Assembly: GCA_030998225.1 (NCBI GenBank)
Contig: JAPYXD010000735.1
Coordinates: 372,001-436,000, forward strand
Direction of reading: 5' to 3'
Origin: Diplolepis rosae
Taxonomy: Eukaryota > Arthropoda > Insecta > Hymenoptera > Diplolepididae
DNA length: 64,000 nucleotides
A program made the translations under genes and the position numbers. The notes below the pieces were generated by a model. That model worked only from the letters and a program-made list of their open reading frames with translations. It made no database searches and was not told the DNA's origin. How positions within the stretch are numbered: the stretch's first letter is position 1; each line of letters begins with the position of its first letter. Below, in pieces: positions 15,501-26,446 of this stretch.

Positions 15501-15840
15501 ACGTGGTAAATATATACTAACTAAGTACCCTAATAATAATCAAATGAGCACGGCTCGTTGTAACCAACTGGACCCCGTAAGTGTAATTGCATTTAAAAAA
15601 TTTGATACGTTAAAAAACAGCTTATTTTTCGTATGGGCAGGGTACAATAGCTAATATATTATTCTAAGACGTTATTCAAATCTATACGTGGAAGAAATTC
15701 ATTAACTTAGTACCCTTATCATAATCAAATGAGAACGCCTCGTTGTTACTAACTGGAAGCCGTAAGTGTAATAGCATATAAAAGCTTGATTTTTCTATAT
15801 ACAGGTTATTTACGCATGGGCAGGGGACAATAGCTAATTT
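12530..15840. repeat. Diverged edge of the satellite array
   Basis: From about 12530 monomers keep the 184-bp framework but differ from one another far more than those to the left. They show single-base indels, altered core words (gcacgcttctttg, gcacggctcgttg) and no multi-monomer duplications. The final monomers (15540-15840) are the least like the consensus. Greater decay at the flank of a homogenised array is the expected pattern for satellite edges. The array stops at the Penelope-like element and no monomer reappears to its right in this window. Confidence 0.8.
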
Positions 15841-16648
15841 GTAGATATGTTGTTACCGGTATTATAATTTGAACATTAAAGTGAATGGCCTTTCCGGTTT
15901 TGTAAAGTTGTTTTATTTTGAAAGTACGTCAACGTTTCGACCGATTTTTCGGTCCTTATCAAGACTATAAAAAGGAAATACAAAATGAATATATATGAAA
16001 TTTTTTTTAAAAATTATGAATATAATAAAAATATAATATTTATATAATAAAAAGGTTTTGTTTTTTCAATATAAAATATAAAATTAAGAGAAGATAAAAG
16101 AGAGAAAGAATAATAATAATAATAAACATACCGTGGATGACGTATTTGGTATTTTACTTCCATTCATATTGTTTGATGATTGGTTAAATTTTTATAAAAA
16201 ATCGAATTTAAAAAAATCCAAGTTTAAAAGCATAAAATTATATTGTAAAATTATCATCATAGCATATTAGTTGCTATGAGAGTTCGTTAAATTTTTTTAA
16301 AATTTTTTTTAGGATAACTGGTGTCAACCTTTTTAGGTTATATTGATCGATAACGACACCTATGAAATAAATATATAAGTGATAAATTTTGATATAAATT
16401 ATGTAAAGAAATTTTTTGAAATATTAGTTACTTACAAGCAGCTTCCATCATTTATACGTTATTGTTACATTTTTTAAAAATTTTTTACTACACAAAACTT
16501 TGGAAGTAAAATGTCTCCACAATTGTTCATTTGGCTATCGTAGCGTTGTTGATGTTATGGTGCGTTCTCAAGAAAATTAATATGTAATATATCGGCTATT
16601 GGTAACATTCAATGGTAATTTTTGAAATTTATGAAATTATACAATTAA
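15841..16648 (-). repeat. PLE terminal repeat (pseudo-LTR), minus copy
   Basis: 808 bp that match 17643-18450 in inverted orientation with few differences, for example the accggtattata and aaaaaggaaatac variants. It contains a hammerhead-like motif on the minus strand at 15931-15963. It lies 3' of the element's ORF, as expected for a PLE pseudo-LTR. Confidence 0.85.
15931..15963 (-). ncRNA. Degenerate hammerhead-like motif in a PLE terminal repeat
   Basis: On the minus strand: CTTGATAAG, a 6-bp hairpin GACCGA/TCGGTC, then GAAACGTT. This resembles the hammerhead core CTGATGA...GAAA but carries an extra T and a G-to-A change in the core. PLE terminal repeats are known to carry hammerhead ribozymes. 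This copy is probably inactive. Confidence 0.5.
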
Positions 16649-16681
16649 AAAGATTAGAAAAGATAAGAGAAAGTAGAAAAG

Positions 16682-17642
16682 TTATTTTATGGATTTTATT
16701 ATATTATTATAAATGGCACTTAGATTTTCAATATCTGTTTTGTAATTAATAGAAAAATTTTCTTCTTGAATATAAATCATTTGTAAAATTAATCGTTTTT
16801 TAAAAATATTTTCTGTATCTAAAATTTTAGTATTTTTAAACTCAAAGGAATGTTTGTAAGAAGTAGCATGTTCTGCAAGTGCAGTTTTGTTATCTTTATT
16901 TTTAACAGATCTAGCATGTTCTAGTAATCTATTGTGTAAGAATCTGCAAGTTTGTCCAATATATTTTTTGTTGCATTGAATGCAGTTAATTTCATAAATG
17001 ACATTATATTTAAATTTTTTTTGTGTTCTATCTTTAATTGTTGGAAATAATTTTTTTTGTAAAGTGTTTTCTATTGTAAAGACAATTTGAAGTTTAGTTT
17101 TTTTAAAGATTCTGCATAGCTGTTCTTGAAAATTTTGAATATATGGAAAAGTTATGACTTTTCTACTTTCTCTGTGATCTATATTATAAATTTCACATAC
17201 TTGATTTGTTTTATGTTGAATTGTTATTAATTTTTTATAACGTTCGAAAATTTTTTCATTTAAAAGATCTAGTGGATAGCCATTTTTTAGTCATGAAGAT
17301 CGCACACAATTTAAATTATTTATATGAAAATCTTTATCTGATAAGAGTATTGCTCTATCAGTAAGTGAGTAGATAACGTCAATTTTATATGTTAAACAGT
17401 GGTTAGAGAAAAAATTGATATATGGACCTGACCAAATTGGTTTTTTGTACCAATTAGTTTGAATTTTATTATCAATAACTTGGATATTTACATCCAAAAA
17501 ATTGATACTATTATTTATAGATTTTTCTAAAGTGAATTTTAGTTTTTTATCTATGGAATTAAATCTGCATAAAATATCTTCTACTTTGTTTTCTGGTAGA
17601 CAAATTAAAGTGTCATCTACATATCTGTAATAAAATATAATA
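16682..17642 (-). pseudogene. PLE protein C-terminal part: RT YVDD end plus GIY-YIG endonuclease
   Basis: The minus-strand translation starts at YYRYVDDTLICLPEN (RT motif C), continues through FLDVNI and NWYKKPIWSG, then a linker, then the GIY-YIG nuclease (CIQCNKKYIGQT with downstream R and EH residues), and ends NNIIKSIK. The family protein combines RT with a GIY-YIG endonuclease for target-primed integration. An in-frame TGA at 17291-17293 interrupts it. This copy keeps about 70 linker residues (about 17045-17275) that the plus-strand copy has lost. It has no N-terminal half, so it cannot be autonomous. Confidence 0.9.
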
Positions 17643-18450
17643 TTAATTGTATAATTTCATAAATTTCAAAAATTACCATTGAATGTTACCAATAGCCGAT
17701 ATATTACATATTAATTTTCTTGAGAACGCACAATAACATCAACAACGCTACGATAGCCAAATGAACAATTGTGGAGACATTTTACTTCCAAAGTTTTGTG
17801 TAGTAAAAAATTTTTAAAAAATGTAACAATAACGTATAAATGATGGAAGCTGCTTGTAAGTAACTAATATTTCAAAAAATTTCTTTACATAAGTTAATTC
17901 AAAATTTATCTCTTATATATTTATTTTATAGGTGTCGATATCGATCAATGTAACCTAAAAAGGTTGACACCAGTTATCCTAACAAAAATTTTAAAAAAAT
18001 TTAACGAACTCTCATAGCAACTAATATGCTATGATGATAATTTTACAATATAATTTTATGCTTTTAAACTTGGATTTTTTGAAATTTAATTTTTTATAAA
18101 AATTTAACCAATCATCAAACAATATGAATGGAAGTAAAATACCAAATTAGTCATCCACGGTATGTTTATTATTATTATTATTCTTTCTCTCTTTTATCTT
18201 CTCTTAATTTTATATTTTATATTGAAAAAACAAAACCTTTTTATTATATAAATATTATATTTTTATTATATTCATAATTTTTTAAAAAATTTTTATATAT
18301 ATTCATTTTGTATTTCCTTTTCATAGTCTTGATAAGGACCGAAAAATCGGTCGAAACGTTGACGTACTTTCAAAATAAAACAACTTTACAAAACCGGAAA
18401 GGCCATTCACTTTAATGTTCAAATTGTAATACCGGTAACAACATATCTAC
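17643..18450 (+). repeat. PLE terminal repeat (pseudo-LTR), 5' of the plus copy
   Basis: 808 bp beginning ttaattgtataatttcat and ending caacatatctac. The same start sequence reappears downstream of the plus-strand ORF at 23287, which defines the direct-repeat nature of the pseudo-LTR. The junction with the minus copy is at about 17643. A hammerhead-like motif lies at 18326-18360. The ORF starts 41 bp after its end. Confidence 0.85.
18326..18360 (+). ncRNA. Degenerate hammerhead-like motif in a PLE terminal repeat
   Basis: CTTGATAAG, hairpin GACCGA/TCGGTC, GAAACGTT: the same sequence as the minus-copy motif at 15931-15963. The stem is intact, but the CTGATGA core has one extra base and one substitution. 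It is a structural relic or a divergent variant; activity is not expected. Confidence 0.5.
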
Positions 18451-18490
18451 AAACTAATTATCAGGCCTAAAACCTTTATTACATCGAAAC

Positions 18491-19857
18491 ATGGAGAACA
18501 TACAAGGATTCTACGACCATCTACGAAATGAATACAATCCACAACTGGTTAAAGACATCAAATTATATAAACAATTTACCAGCAATTTAAAGAAAAGAGA
18601 GATACAGAGAAAATTTTTATTGGAATGTAGATCGCACAACATTTTGCCTAATCATATTTTAAATCAAACATACATAAATATCAGATTTTTTTCGAAACAT
18701 GTTTGTGAGGAGATTGAGAACTCGACAAGACTTTTTGGTAAAAAAATTCTAAATTTTGAAATAACTGACATTTCACAAGAAATTAAACAAATCAGCAAGG
18801 ATATCTACTACTACAAAATGAAAATTTTGAACCAAACTTCATATGATTTTTATAACAATTTAAAAACAAAAAATCAAACTACTATTGAAAAGTATACAAA
18901 GAAACTACACAACAATATTACAAATAAATTGGAAAATCTAAAAATTGCTCAAATTCCAAAATTAGTTACAGACAAAAACAATTGGTTTATAAACTTGTCA
19001 AATAAACAAATCCCTGACAACGTTGCAGATATTCTTAGTCTCGGTGGTAAGTTTGCTTTTAATTACAATAAAAAAACTTTTCCTATTGCTAAAATTATTA
19101 CAAATTTAGAATATAATATTCATAACATTCCCTATGACAATAGAAACTACATAAGAAATGAATTAACATATTGGGTTCAAAATTGGCTATATAATGAAAG
19201 TAGTAATATTAATAAAAATATTTTCTTACAAAAAGATATTTATGAATCAAAAAATTTTTTTAAAAATAATACAGACATTATCTTAACAAATGCAGACAAA
19301 AGTAATAAAACTATTCTAATGAACGAAAATGATTACAACTCAAAAATTTACGATCTTCTCAATAATCCATCTACATACATTAAACTAAAAAAATATCCAA
19401 CTACTGAAATAAACAATACTTTAACTATAACTTTAAATGAACTAAAAGACAAAAATATTATTGATGAAAAACTTTACAAATTTCTTCATTGTAGCACCAA
19501 TATTGCACCCAAATTCTATGGTTTACCAAAAATCCATAAAACCAACTGTCCACTAAGACCTATCACTTCCTTCATTGGTTCACCTTTATACAACCTATCT
19601 AAATTACTTTCTAAATCTATGCAAAAAACAGTTGGACATACTGAATATCATATTAAAGATAGTTTTGAATTCAAAAAGAAAATTTCCAATATCTATGTAC
19701 CAAATAACTTCACTATTATCTCACTTGATGCAGTGTCCATGTACACTAATATTTCTTGGAATCTTATTAGAAAATCAGTTAAATTAAGATGGAATCAAAT
19801 AAAAACCAATACTTTTCTCAAACAAACACATTTCGATAATATTTTACAATTTTGTTT
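18491..19857 (+). pseudogene. PLE reverse transcriptase, N-terminal portion
   Basis: The first 455 codons of a Penelope-like ORF start at ATG 18491. The PLE-type N-terminal region is followed by RT motifs: a DKSNKTI block, FYGLPKIHK and LRPITSFIGSP (fingers), and IISLDAVSMYTNI (motif A with the catalytic Asp). The reading frame then enters a 2489-bp insertion at 19858, which adds a few foreign codons and a stop (19874-19876). If the insertion and one 5-bp target duplication are ignored, the frame continues without shift into the second half at 22352. The total is 756 codons including the stop. Confidence 0.92.
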
Positions 19858-22346
19858 TGTTACGAGCAAACCGTGAATAAAATATTAAAAATTATAATAA
19901 GTTGTAATTTCATAAAAATATTTTATTATTACCCAAGCGAAGTATTTACGCAAGACTCAATTAAACAATAAATAGTTCATTCACAGTTCTCGTAACCTGA
20001 GCGCTTTTGCACGCTCAGCAGAGGCAGGTAAAGGGGTCGGTTCAAGGACCTAAACATATTAAGAAAACTCAAAATTAAAACAACAATCTCCATGCAATGG
20101 GAAAGATTGTTTATAATAATAAATAAGGTTATAGGTATATATGTGTATATGTATGATCTATAATATAATATATATTGTATATGCTATGCTATATGTATAT
20201 ATATATATATATATATATTATATATGCTGTGTCATATTTATATATATGATATATATTATATATGTTGTGTATGTATATATGTATTGTATACTTTTTTTAT
20301 ATTATTATAGATAATATAACATGGGTTATTCATAATAACGCTAACTTGAGCGTTTAGATTTGTGTCCATGTTTGAATGTGTGTGCATATATTCACGTGCC
20401 AATTATGACAAAAGATATTGGCACCTAAATGTATGCATGTAAATATATAATAAAATTAAATTAAGCAGGCATGAAGTCAGAATGGAAGAATGAATTAAAA
20501 TAATGTAAATGGAATGAATGAAGATTAAGAAAAACGTGGAAGTTTAAAAATTGTAATGAACGATAGAGAAGAGAATGCGAGAAAACAGCGAACGCACGTA
20601 GGTAGGATAAATAACGGAGAAAGAAGGAAAAGGAAAACGAAAAGGAAAATGCTCACACACACGTAAGCTGGACCCTAGTGGCTGTAAGCGCAGGTATAAC
20701 CCTTGCGGTGACGTCATGACACCTTACGCCTGCCGTAAACAGCTTACGCTCGCCTGTACGCACCGACTTTGACGGATCCTACGCATGTTAGAGACCACGC
20801 GCTAAAATCTTTGACCGCTGGTATCGATGTTAAGCATACAATAGTATTCCTGAAACCACCTCAATCCATTAAATCACTGTTCCTATTATTTATTATACCT
20901 AAAGCTTGAGTAGCTGAAAAATTGTCGGCCAGTGAGTAATACATTACCAACAGAATCTGAACCAACATTTTTCTGAAAATATGAAAAATCGAAAAGGTGT
21001 CAGATTCCAAAAAATTCTAAAAGGTCAATCTAAAATCCTGATATTGACCTACGACTTGTTAAAATTCTGGAATAATCCAGAATTATCATTAACTAATAAA
21101 ATACCAAGTCAACAAAAATTCTCACTTGGCAATAGACATGAAGAATTTCAAAACTACCAAGTATTTAGGTCTTCAATATTTCCAAATTCTTTCTCAGAAA
21201 AAATTCCTCTTCACAGAAATCACGCCACATAGAAATATTTCCAAGTCATCACTATTCCCCACCTGTATGACATCGATACAATTCCATAAAAATCAATCAA
21301 TTTGAAATCAAAAACGCAGTCTGACGAGCTTCTTACTCCGGGTAAGAACTCTAAAGAGCAAGACACGGTTCTTTGCATTCGCCCGTCCGCGGTTCGGAAC
21401 AAGTAAGTCCTATCACCTGGATAGTTGACCTAGATTCGTGAAAAGACCTAGCCAGGGCCACAAATTGGGGATTTTACTTGGGCGGACGTAAATACTTCTA
21501 AAATCTTTCCTCCGACGAAAGCCGTTCACGGGGTTGTCGCGCTAAAAAATTATACAAGTAAAATTTTTATCACTACGCTTCTGAAATAATATTTTGAGTG
21601 CGTCGGTGGTCGGTTAGCCGCGAGAGTTAACTGTGCGTGTACAGCCTGGCGTTGAAAAACAAAGTTCCGAAAAATAATCCTGTCGTCGAATCTCAAAACG
21701 ACGAGAAGATATTTTTCGAGAAGCCACATTAAGGTTATAAACGATTAAAAGTGGAGAAAGAATACAATTTAAAAGTACTGTTTTCTTTCTGGTTCGAAAC
21801 CATCCATCTTTTAATTTTTATAAAATTAACAAGGCAAAAGTGTCGAGAATTCGTGTGTGTGCGTTAATTGCAAACACGTGTAATCGGTGAAAAATGAACA
21901 AGAGTGACTAGTTTTAGTCACGCATCACCGAATTTTTAAAAGCCCAGTTGAGTCAGAAAATCAAGGGTGACATCGAAGACAGCCTTCTTCTCCAACCCTT
22001 GTCCTACCAACTGGTAGAGTTAACTACAAATATCGGTAAGCTGTATCGTTCTCAATTTATAATATTTTATTTGAATACAGAAGCAAAATCTCCTGATTGA
22101 GCCTTTCCGAAATTTAGTAGATATTTTCTTTTCATCGAAATTCTAGCATTTTATATTCCTTTCTAGTAGCCGGTAGAGAAAGTAAGGATTCCGAAAACGA
22201 TACTACTTAAAAATAAAAAAAAGGGACACAAAAGTGTCCTACAGTTTGTGAAGCCTCCGCGTACACTTTTTCATCTTTTAAATAAATATTAATTTATTAT
22301 TTAAAATATTTAATTATTTATTTATCCCTACCACCCGTACGTAACA
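19858..22346. mobile_element. 2489-bp insertion, candidate solo LTR (TG...CA, 5-bp target duplication)
   Basis: The insertion starts tgttacg and ends cgtaaca, and is flanked by the direct repeat tgttt at 19853-19857 and 22347-22351. A 5-bp duplication with TG...CA ends fits an LTR retrotransposon of the Gypsy or BEL type. There is no coding potential longer than about 80 codons and no second LTR copy inside, so a long solo LTR is the simplest reading. The interior holds a (TA)n-rich stretch (about 20180-20290), a GC-richer segment with a TGACGTCA site (20709-20716), and AATAAA-like words near the right end. The alternative is a non-autonomous DNA element; the outermost 7 bp are also an inverted repeat. 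Confidence 0.65.
20180..20290. repeat. (TA)n / TATG-rich microsatellite
   Basis: Uninterrupted tatata runs mixed with tatatgttgtgtatg units inside the 2489-bp insertion. Confidence 0.8.
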
Positions 22347-22351
22347 TGTTT

Positions 22352-23252
22352 AGAATCATCATACTGTACTTATAACAATGAATTTTATAAACAAATTTTT
22401 GGTTTACCAATGGGATCGCCTCTATCAGCCACTGCTGCAAACGTTGTCATGGAAGAGTTAGAGAAAAAAATTTAAAAAAAATTACCTTATAATATTATAT
22501 TTTATTACAGATATGTGGATGACACTTTAATTTGTCTACCAGAAAATAAAGTAGAAGATATTTTATGCAGATTTAATTCCATAGATAAAAAACTAAAATT
22601 CACTTTAGAAAAATCTATAAATAATAGTATCAATTTTTTGGATGTAAATATCCAAAAAATTGATAATAAAATTAAAACTAATTGGTACAAAAAACCAATT
22701 TGGTCAGGTCGATATATCAATTTTTTCTCTAACCACTGTTTAACATATAAAATTGGCGTTATCTACTCACTTACTGATAGAGCAATACTCTTATCAGATA
22801 AAGATTTTCATATAAATAATTTAAATTGTGTGCGATCTACATTACTAAAAAATGGCTATCCACTAGATCTTTTACAAAAAAAATTATTTCCAACAATTAA
22901 AGATAGAACACAAAAAAAATTTAAATATAATGTCATTTATGAAATTAACTGTATTCAATGCAACAAAAAATATATTGGACAAACTTGCAGATTCTTACAC
23001 AATAGACTACTAGAACATGCTAGATCTGTTAAAAATAAAGATAACAAAACTGCACTTGCAGAACATGCTACTTCTTACAAACATTCCTTTGATTTTAAAA
23101 ATACTAAAATTTTAGATACAGAAAATATTTTTAAAAAACGATTAATTTTACAAATGATTTATATTCAAAAAGAAAATTTTTCTATTAATTACAAAACAGA
23201 TATTGAAAATCTAAGTGCCATTTATAATAATATAATAAAATCCATAAAATAA
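22352..23252 (+). pseudogene. PLE reverse transcriptase C-terminal part and GIY-YIG endonuclease
   Basis: This continues the ORF from 19857 in frame. It contains FGLPMGSPLSATAANVVMEE (RT motif B), a premature TAA at 22473-22475, YRYVDDTLI (motif C), FLDVNIQ, NWYKKPIWSG, then CIQCNKKYIGQT...RLLEHARS (GIY-YIG) and the C-terminus at 23252. Compared with the minus-strand copy it lacks about 70 linker residues between LDLL and QKKLFP, an in-frame deletion. Insertion, stop and deletion together make it non-functional. Confidence 0.9.
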
Positions 23253-23284
23253 CTTTTCTACTTTCTCTTATCTTTTCTAATCTT

Positions 23285-23346
23285 TTTAATTGTATAATTT
23301 CATAAATTTCAAAAATTACCATTGAATGTTACCAATAGCCGATATC
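23285..23346 (+). repeat. Truncated 3' PLE terminal repeat
   Basis: About 60 bp identical to the start of the pseudo-LTR at 17643, ending ccaatagccgatat. The sequence then changes abruptly to cagtgtctcc at 23347. This marks where a later insertion or rearrangement cut the PLE. Confidence 0.8.
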
Positions 23347-23580
23347 AGTGTCTCCAGAACGTGGGATTTTTCGGCCCCCACCACGTTCCCATCTGGGAGA
23401 AACACATGCAAACGTGGCGTGTCAGTGTGTCGGCTCTGCTACACGCTGCGGTCACCAGCTTCGTTTAAAGCCGAAGGTGCACGAAGACGGCCTTCGTTAC
23501 AATGCTTGAGTTTTCAAGTTATTTTTAGATTTCACGCTTTCGTTTATCGAGTCGAAATTAAGAATTGTATTTTTCTCGAG
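23347..23580. other. Possible hAT-type terminal segment
   Basis: GC-richer unique sequence starting cagtgtctccag, which resembles the CAGTG start of hAT terminal repeats, directly at the PLE breakpoint. It lies outside the palindrome that starts at 23581, and no matching inverted end was found near 30203. It is therefore either the surviving end of the hAT element whose transposase fragment lies inside the palindrome, or unrelated sequence. Confidence 0.35.
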
Positions 23581-26397
23581 TACGTGCAAAAGAGGCGCGA
23601 AGCAGACGACGAATTTGAATTTACGAAGTATATAGTTCAAGAAATAACACTTTTCTTCAATTTCTTGAAGAAAGTCTGCATGAAATAAACATCAGTATGA
23701 TCTTGGAAAATTTCATGAGGAACTTTCAGTGAAATTAAGTGACAATAAATGTATAAAATTTGAATCAATATATAATTTTCCATTCAAATTTATATACTTC
23801 TTACTGATTTTGTACATTTAACAATTTTTCAATTAGAACAATATTTTCTATCAAAATAAAATGAAAATAAAATTCAAGTTCATAATTTATATTTTCAGTT
23901 ATATGTTAGAAATATTTTCATCTCACATTTTTGTAGCCTAAGCACAAACTTTTCATTCCAAAACTTAAAATCTCTACGGAAATGGGAAATTGTCTAATAG
24001 CAGTAGATAAATTAAAAAGCTAAAATATGTGTTTATTGGTATTTCCATATTAACAGATAAATATCAATCAACTTTAAATTTTACATAAAAATGTTCGTTC
24101 GAAATGTTCAAATCTTGTTACAATTTGACAAGATTTTATGGAGGAGTGCAATATTTTGGATGAAATATTTTGTAGTTCTTAATTTGTCTGTCCGTCTGAA
24201 ATCGTAGTAAGATTTGAACAGTAAACAACAAATTTTCCAATAGAATTCAGGGTCAATAATAATTGATTCAGGAAATACTTCAACTCTGTAGAGCATTTTT
24301 GTATTTCGAATTCAAAATGTGTGCTTAAGCCACAAAAAAGTAAGCTGAAAATGTAGATATAAAACTAATTATGTCATGTTTATATCTTCTTAATGGAAAA
24401 TACTTTGCATATAATTCTCTAATTCGATATTTATTTAATGTATGAACATTCAAGAAATTGATAAATATTCCATCTTTTTATAGGAACTAAAAATTTCCGG
24501 ATAATGCATTGATTGAGAAAGCCAAAAATTTGTTAAATATTGATATAAATTGCAATTTTACAATTGCATTATTTTTTAAATATTTTAACATCTCTTCAAT
24601 CTTGATAATTCTTACAGAAGTTTATTTCATGTGAGTGACTTTTTCTTTTTCTAATAAAAGATTTCGTAATTCTAAATTTGGCCCAATTTTAAAACTTCAT
24701 AAAAATTTTTTTTCTGTTTTATTCAAAGTCAATAAATATTCAATGTTTGGAATCGAAATATTAAGTAAATTTTTTTAATTTCTGGGAATAAACTGCTTTA
24801 ATAAGACAATCTTCCTTCTTTGTGAGAAATCTCAATTTTAAAATTAAAATTCTACGCATAGGATACAAAAACATAATATGAAAATACTTTTATTACAGAA
24901 TTTTGAAATATACAAGTTGACCAATTTTTAATCGAGTAAATCGGCTACTTTAAGCAAAAAATTATGTTAAAAATATTTTATCAAAAAAAAATAAGACACA
25001 TTAAATTACGGTTTAAAATCCACATTCATAGATTGATGGTAAAAGCAGTTTAAAGTTTTTTAATCTTACGTTTTAGTGACGTATGCACAGACTTTTAATC
25101 AGATAAATGAAATGCTTTATAGAAAGTCAAAATTTTCTTATTACTGCACTTAATCAAATTTATAAAGTAAAAACATTTTTTAATTGATGCTTTCACTCAA
25201 TTCTTTAAACATTCATTAATTGAAAATTGTACTCAAAATTTAATCTTGCAGCGTTCCAATATTCCCACAATGTTACAAAATCTTATTAATCATTATTTTA
25301 GTCGAATTATTTTCAAAATATTTAAAAAATAAATGTAAATATTTTGATTAAATACTCTGTCAAATTTTGCATTTGACTGATCTTGCAAAATTGTTGAAAG
25401 TTTTGAATACCGATAGAAGAAACTTTAAATGAAATTTTATGTCCATAAATGCTTAAAGTTCTATATAGAAATATCAACTACAACATTCTCAAATTTTATA
25501 AATAAACTACTAAATTCAAAAAGTTTCGGATTTTTTAAAAACTGTACAAATTTCAAATATGAATCAGTCAAAATATACTGATTATCAGTGAAATTTGACT
25601 GATTTAAATAACTAAAAACAGGTTACTGTGAATCAGTCAAATTTCACTGATTACTTCAGTGAAAAGTAACTGATTTAACAGTGAAAAATATTGTTTCCAC
25701 TGATGATTCAGTGAAAAGGCAAATCACTGATTCAATCAGTGAAAATTTGACTGATTCAGATTTAGAGTGTATACAAATTTCAAATATAAAGTGTACTCTG
25801 TACATTAATCAAACAAATTTAGAGGATGAATATTTTAATAAATATTCCTAAATATTATTGGAATATGATACATATCGATTTAGAAAAAACTTCTTCAAAG
25901 TACTCAGACATTTTTCTTATTTTACGACATTTTTGCACCATGTTTGACCTTTGGGTAGGATTCAAGAAAACAATTGTAGACATACTTTCATTACTTAGTA
26001 AAATACTATGAAGACTTGCTTTTTAAATTAAAGCGAAAACTTTTAAAACCTTTAACAATCGGTTGCATAGATTCTGCTCTAATCTTGGACGCAATTAGAG
26101 AAATAGGTTTTTTTGCTTTTTTTAGATCTAGTTTTTGCCTTAAACATAAAAGAAAGAAAACACATTTGAAATATTAAAATAAAAAAGCTGGTTCATTCTT
26201 AGAGAATCCCAAATATTCTGAAATAAAACTCCTTTCCACACCACCAAAGCCCAAAGCGTGATATTACTCAATTTCAGTATGTTTTCTTACTCACAAAATA
26301 ATAATTAAAACTAAACAATTTCCATACCCGAGGCACGCGAAGTAAGGAATAAAGAACGTATCTCTGATATAAGAAATAAAATGTCATTATTTTGTGT
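23581..26397. repeat. Left arm of a 6.6-kb palindrome
   Basis: Matches 27366-30203 in inverted orientation with small differences, such as a 21-bp net indel near 30040 and scattered substitutions. The same 62-codon open frame appears at 24108-24296 (minus) and 29468-29656 (plus). The arm is AT-rich and non-coding, with a dense cluster of AATCAGTG/CACTGATT words near 25560-25770. Confidence 0.95.
25555..25775. repeat. Clustered AATCAGT / ACTGATT motifs (mirrored at 28000-28215)
   Basis: More than ten copies of ctgatt/aatcag within about 220 bp, on both strands, often followed by gtgaaa or gtcaaa. The mirror cluster lies in the right palindrome arm. Subterminal arrays of this sort can be transposase-binding sites; here that is only a possibility. 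Confidence 0.6.
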
Positions 26398-26446
26398 GTA
26401 AGAAAGGGGTTTGAAATTGATTAACGCCATGCCTTGGCCATTAGAA

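Larger units (their letters stand above)
1..15840. repeat. 184-bp satellite DNA array (about 86 monomers)
   Basis: Head-to-tail tandem repeat. Successive occurrences of the monomer start (atcataatcaaatgag) fall at 1, 185, 369, 553, 737, 921, 1105 and 1289, which is an exact 184-bp period. The array is already in progress at base 1, so the window opens inside it. Monomers are AT-rich with a conserved GC-richer block (gagcacgcctcgcagtaacc) and a conserved acgacgttattcaaatct block. The period is close to a nucleosome plus linker, as in many centromeric satellites; a centromeric role is inference. The repeat unit contains no long ORF. The last recognisable monomer runs into the Penelope-like element at about 15840. 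Confidence 0.97.
15841..17642 (-). mobile_element. Penelope-like element, 5'-truncated copy on the minus strand
   Basis: This is one of two Penelope-like retroelement (PLE) copies lying head to head. Reading on the minus strand from 17642, it begins inside the reverse transcriptase just before the YVDD motif, runs through the GIY-YIG endonuclease (stop at 16682-16684), and ends in an 808-bp terminal repeat (15841-16648). That repeat is the inverted match of 17643-18450. The outer end gtagatatgttg abuts the satellite at 15840/15841. PLEs often occur as such partial tandem or inverted copies. Confidence 0.9.

Noticed and set aside
1..15840. CRISPR-like array
   Set aside because: The whole 184-bp unit is repeated, without unique spacers, in a eukaryotic context: it is a satellite.
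20709..20716. TGACGTCA as a CREB-controlled promoter of a host gene
   Set aside because: A single 8-bp site inside the candidate LTR with no gene nearby. Recorded only as a possible LTR promoter element.
23326..23688. 120-codon frame across the PLE/hAT boundary
   Set aside because: It crosses an element junction and enters the palindrome arm; no recognisable domain.
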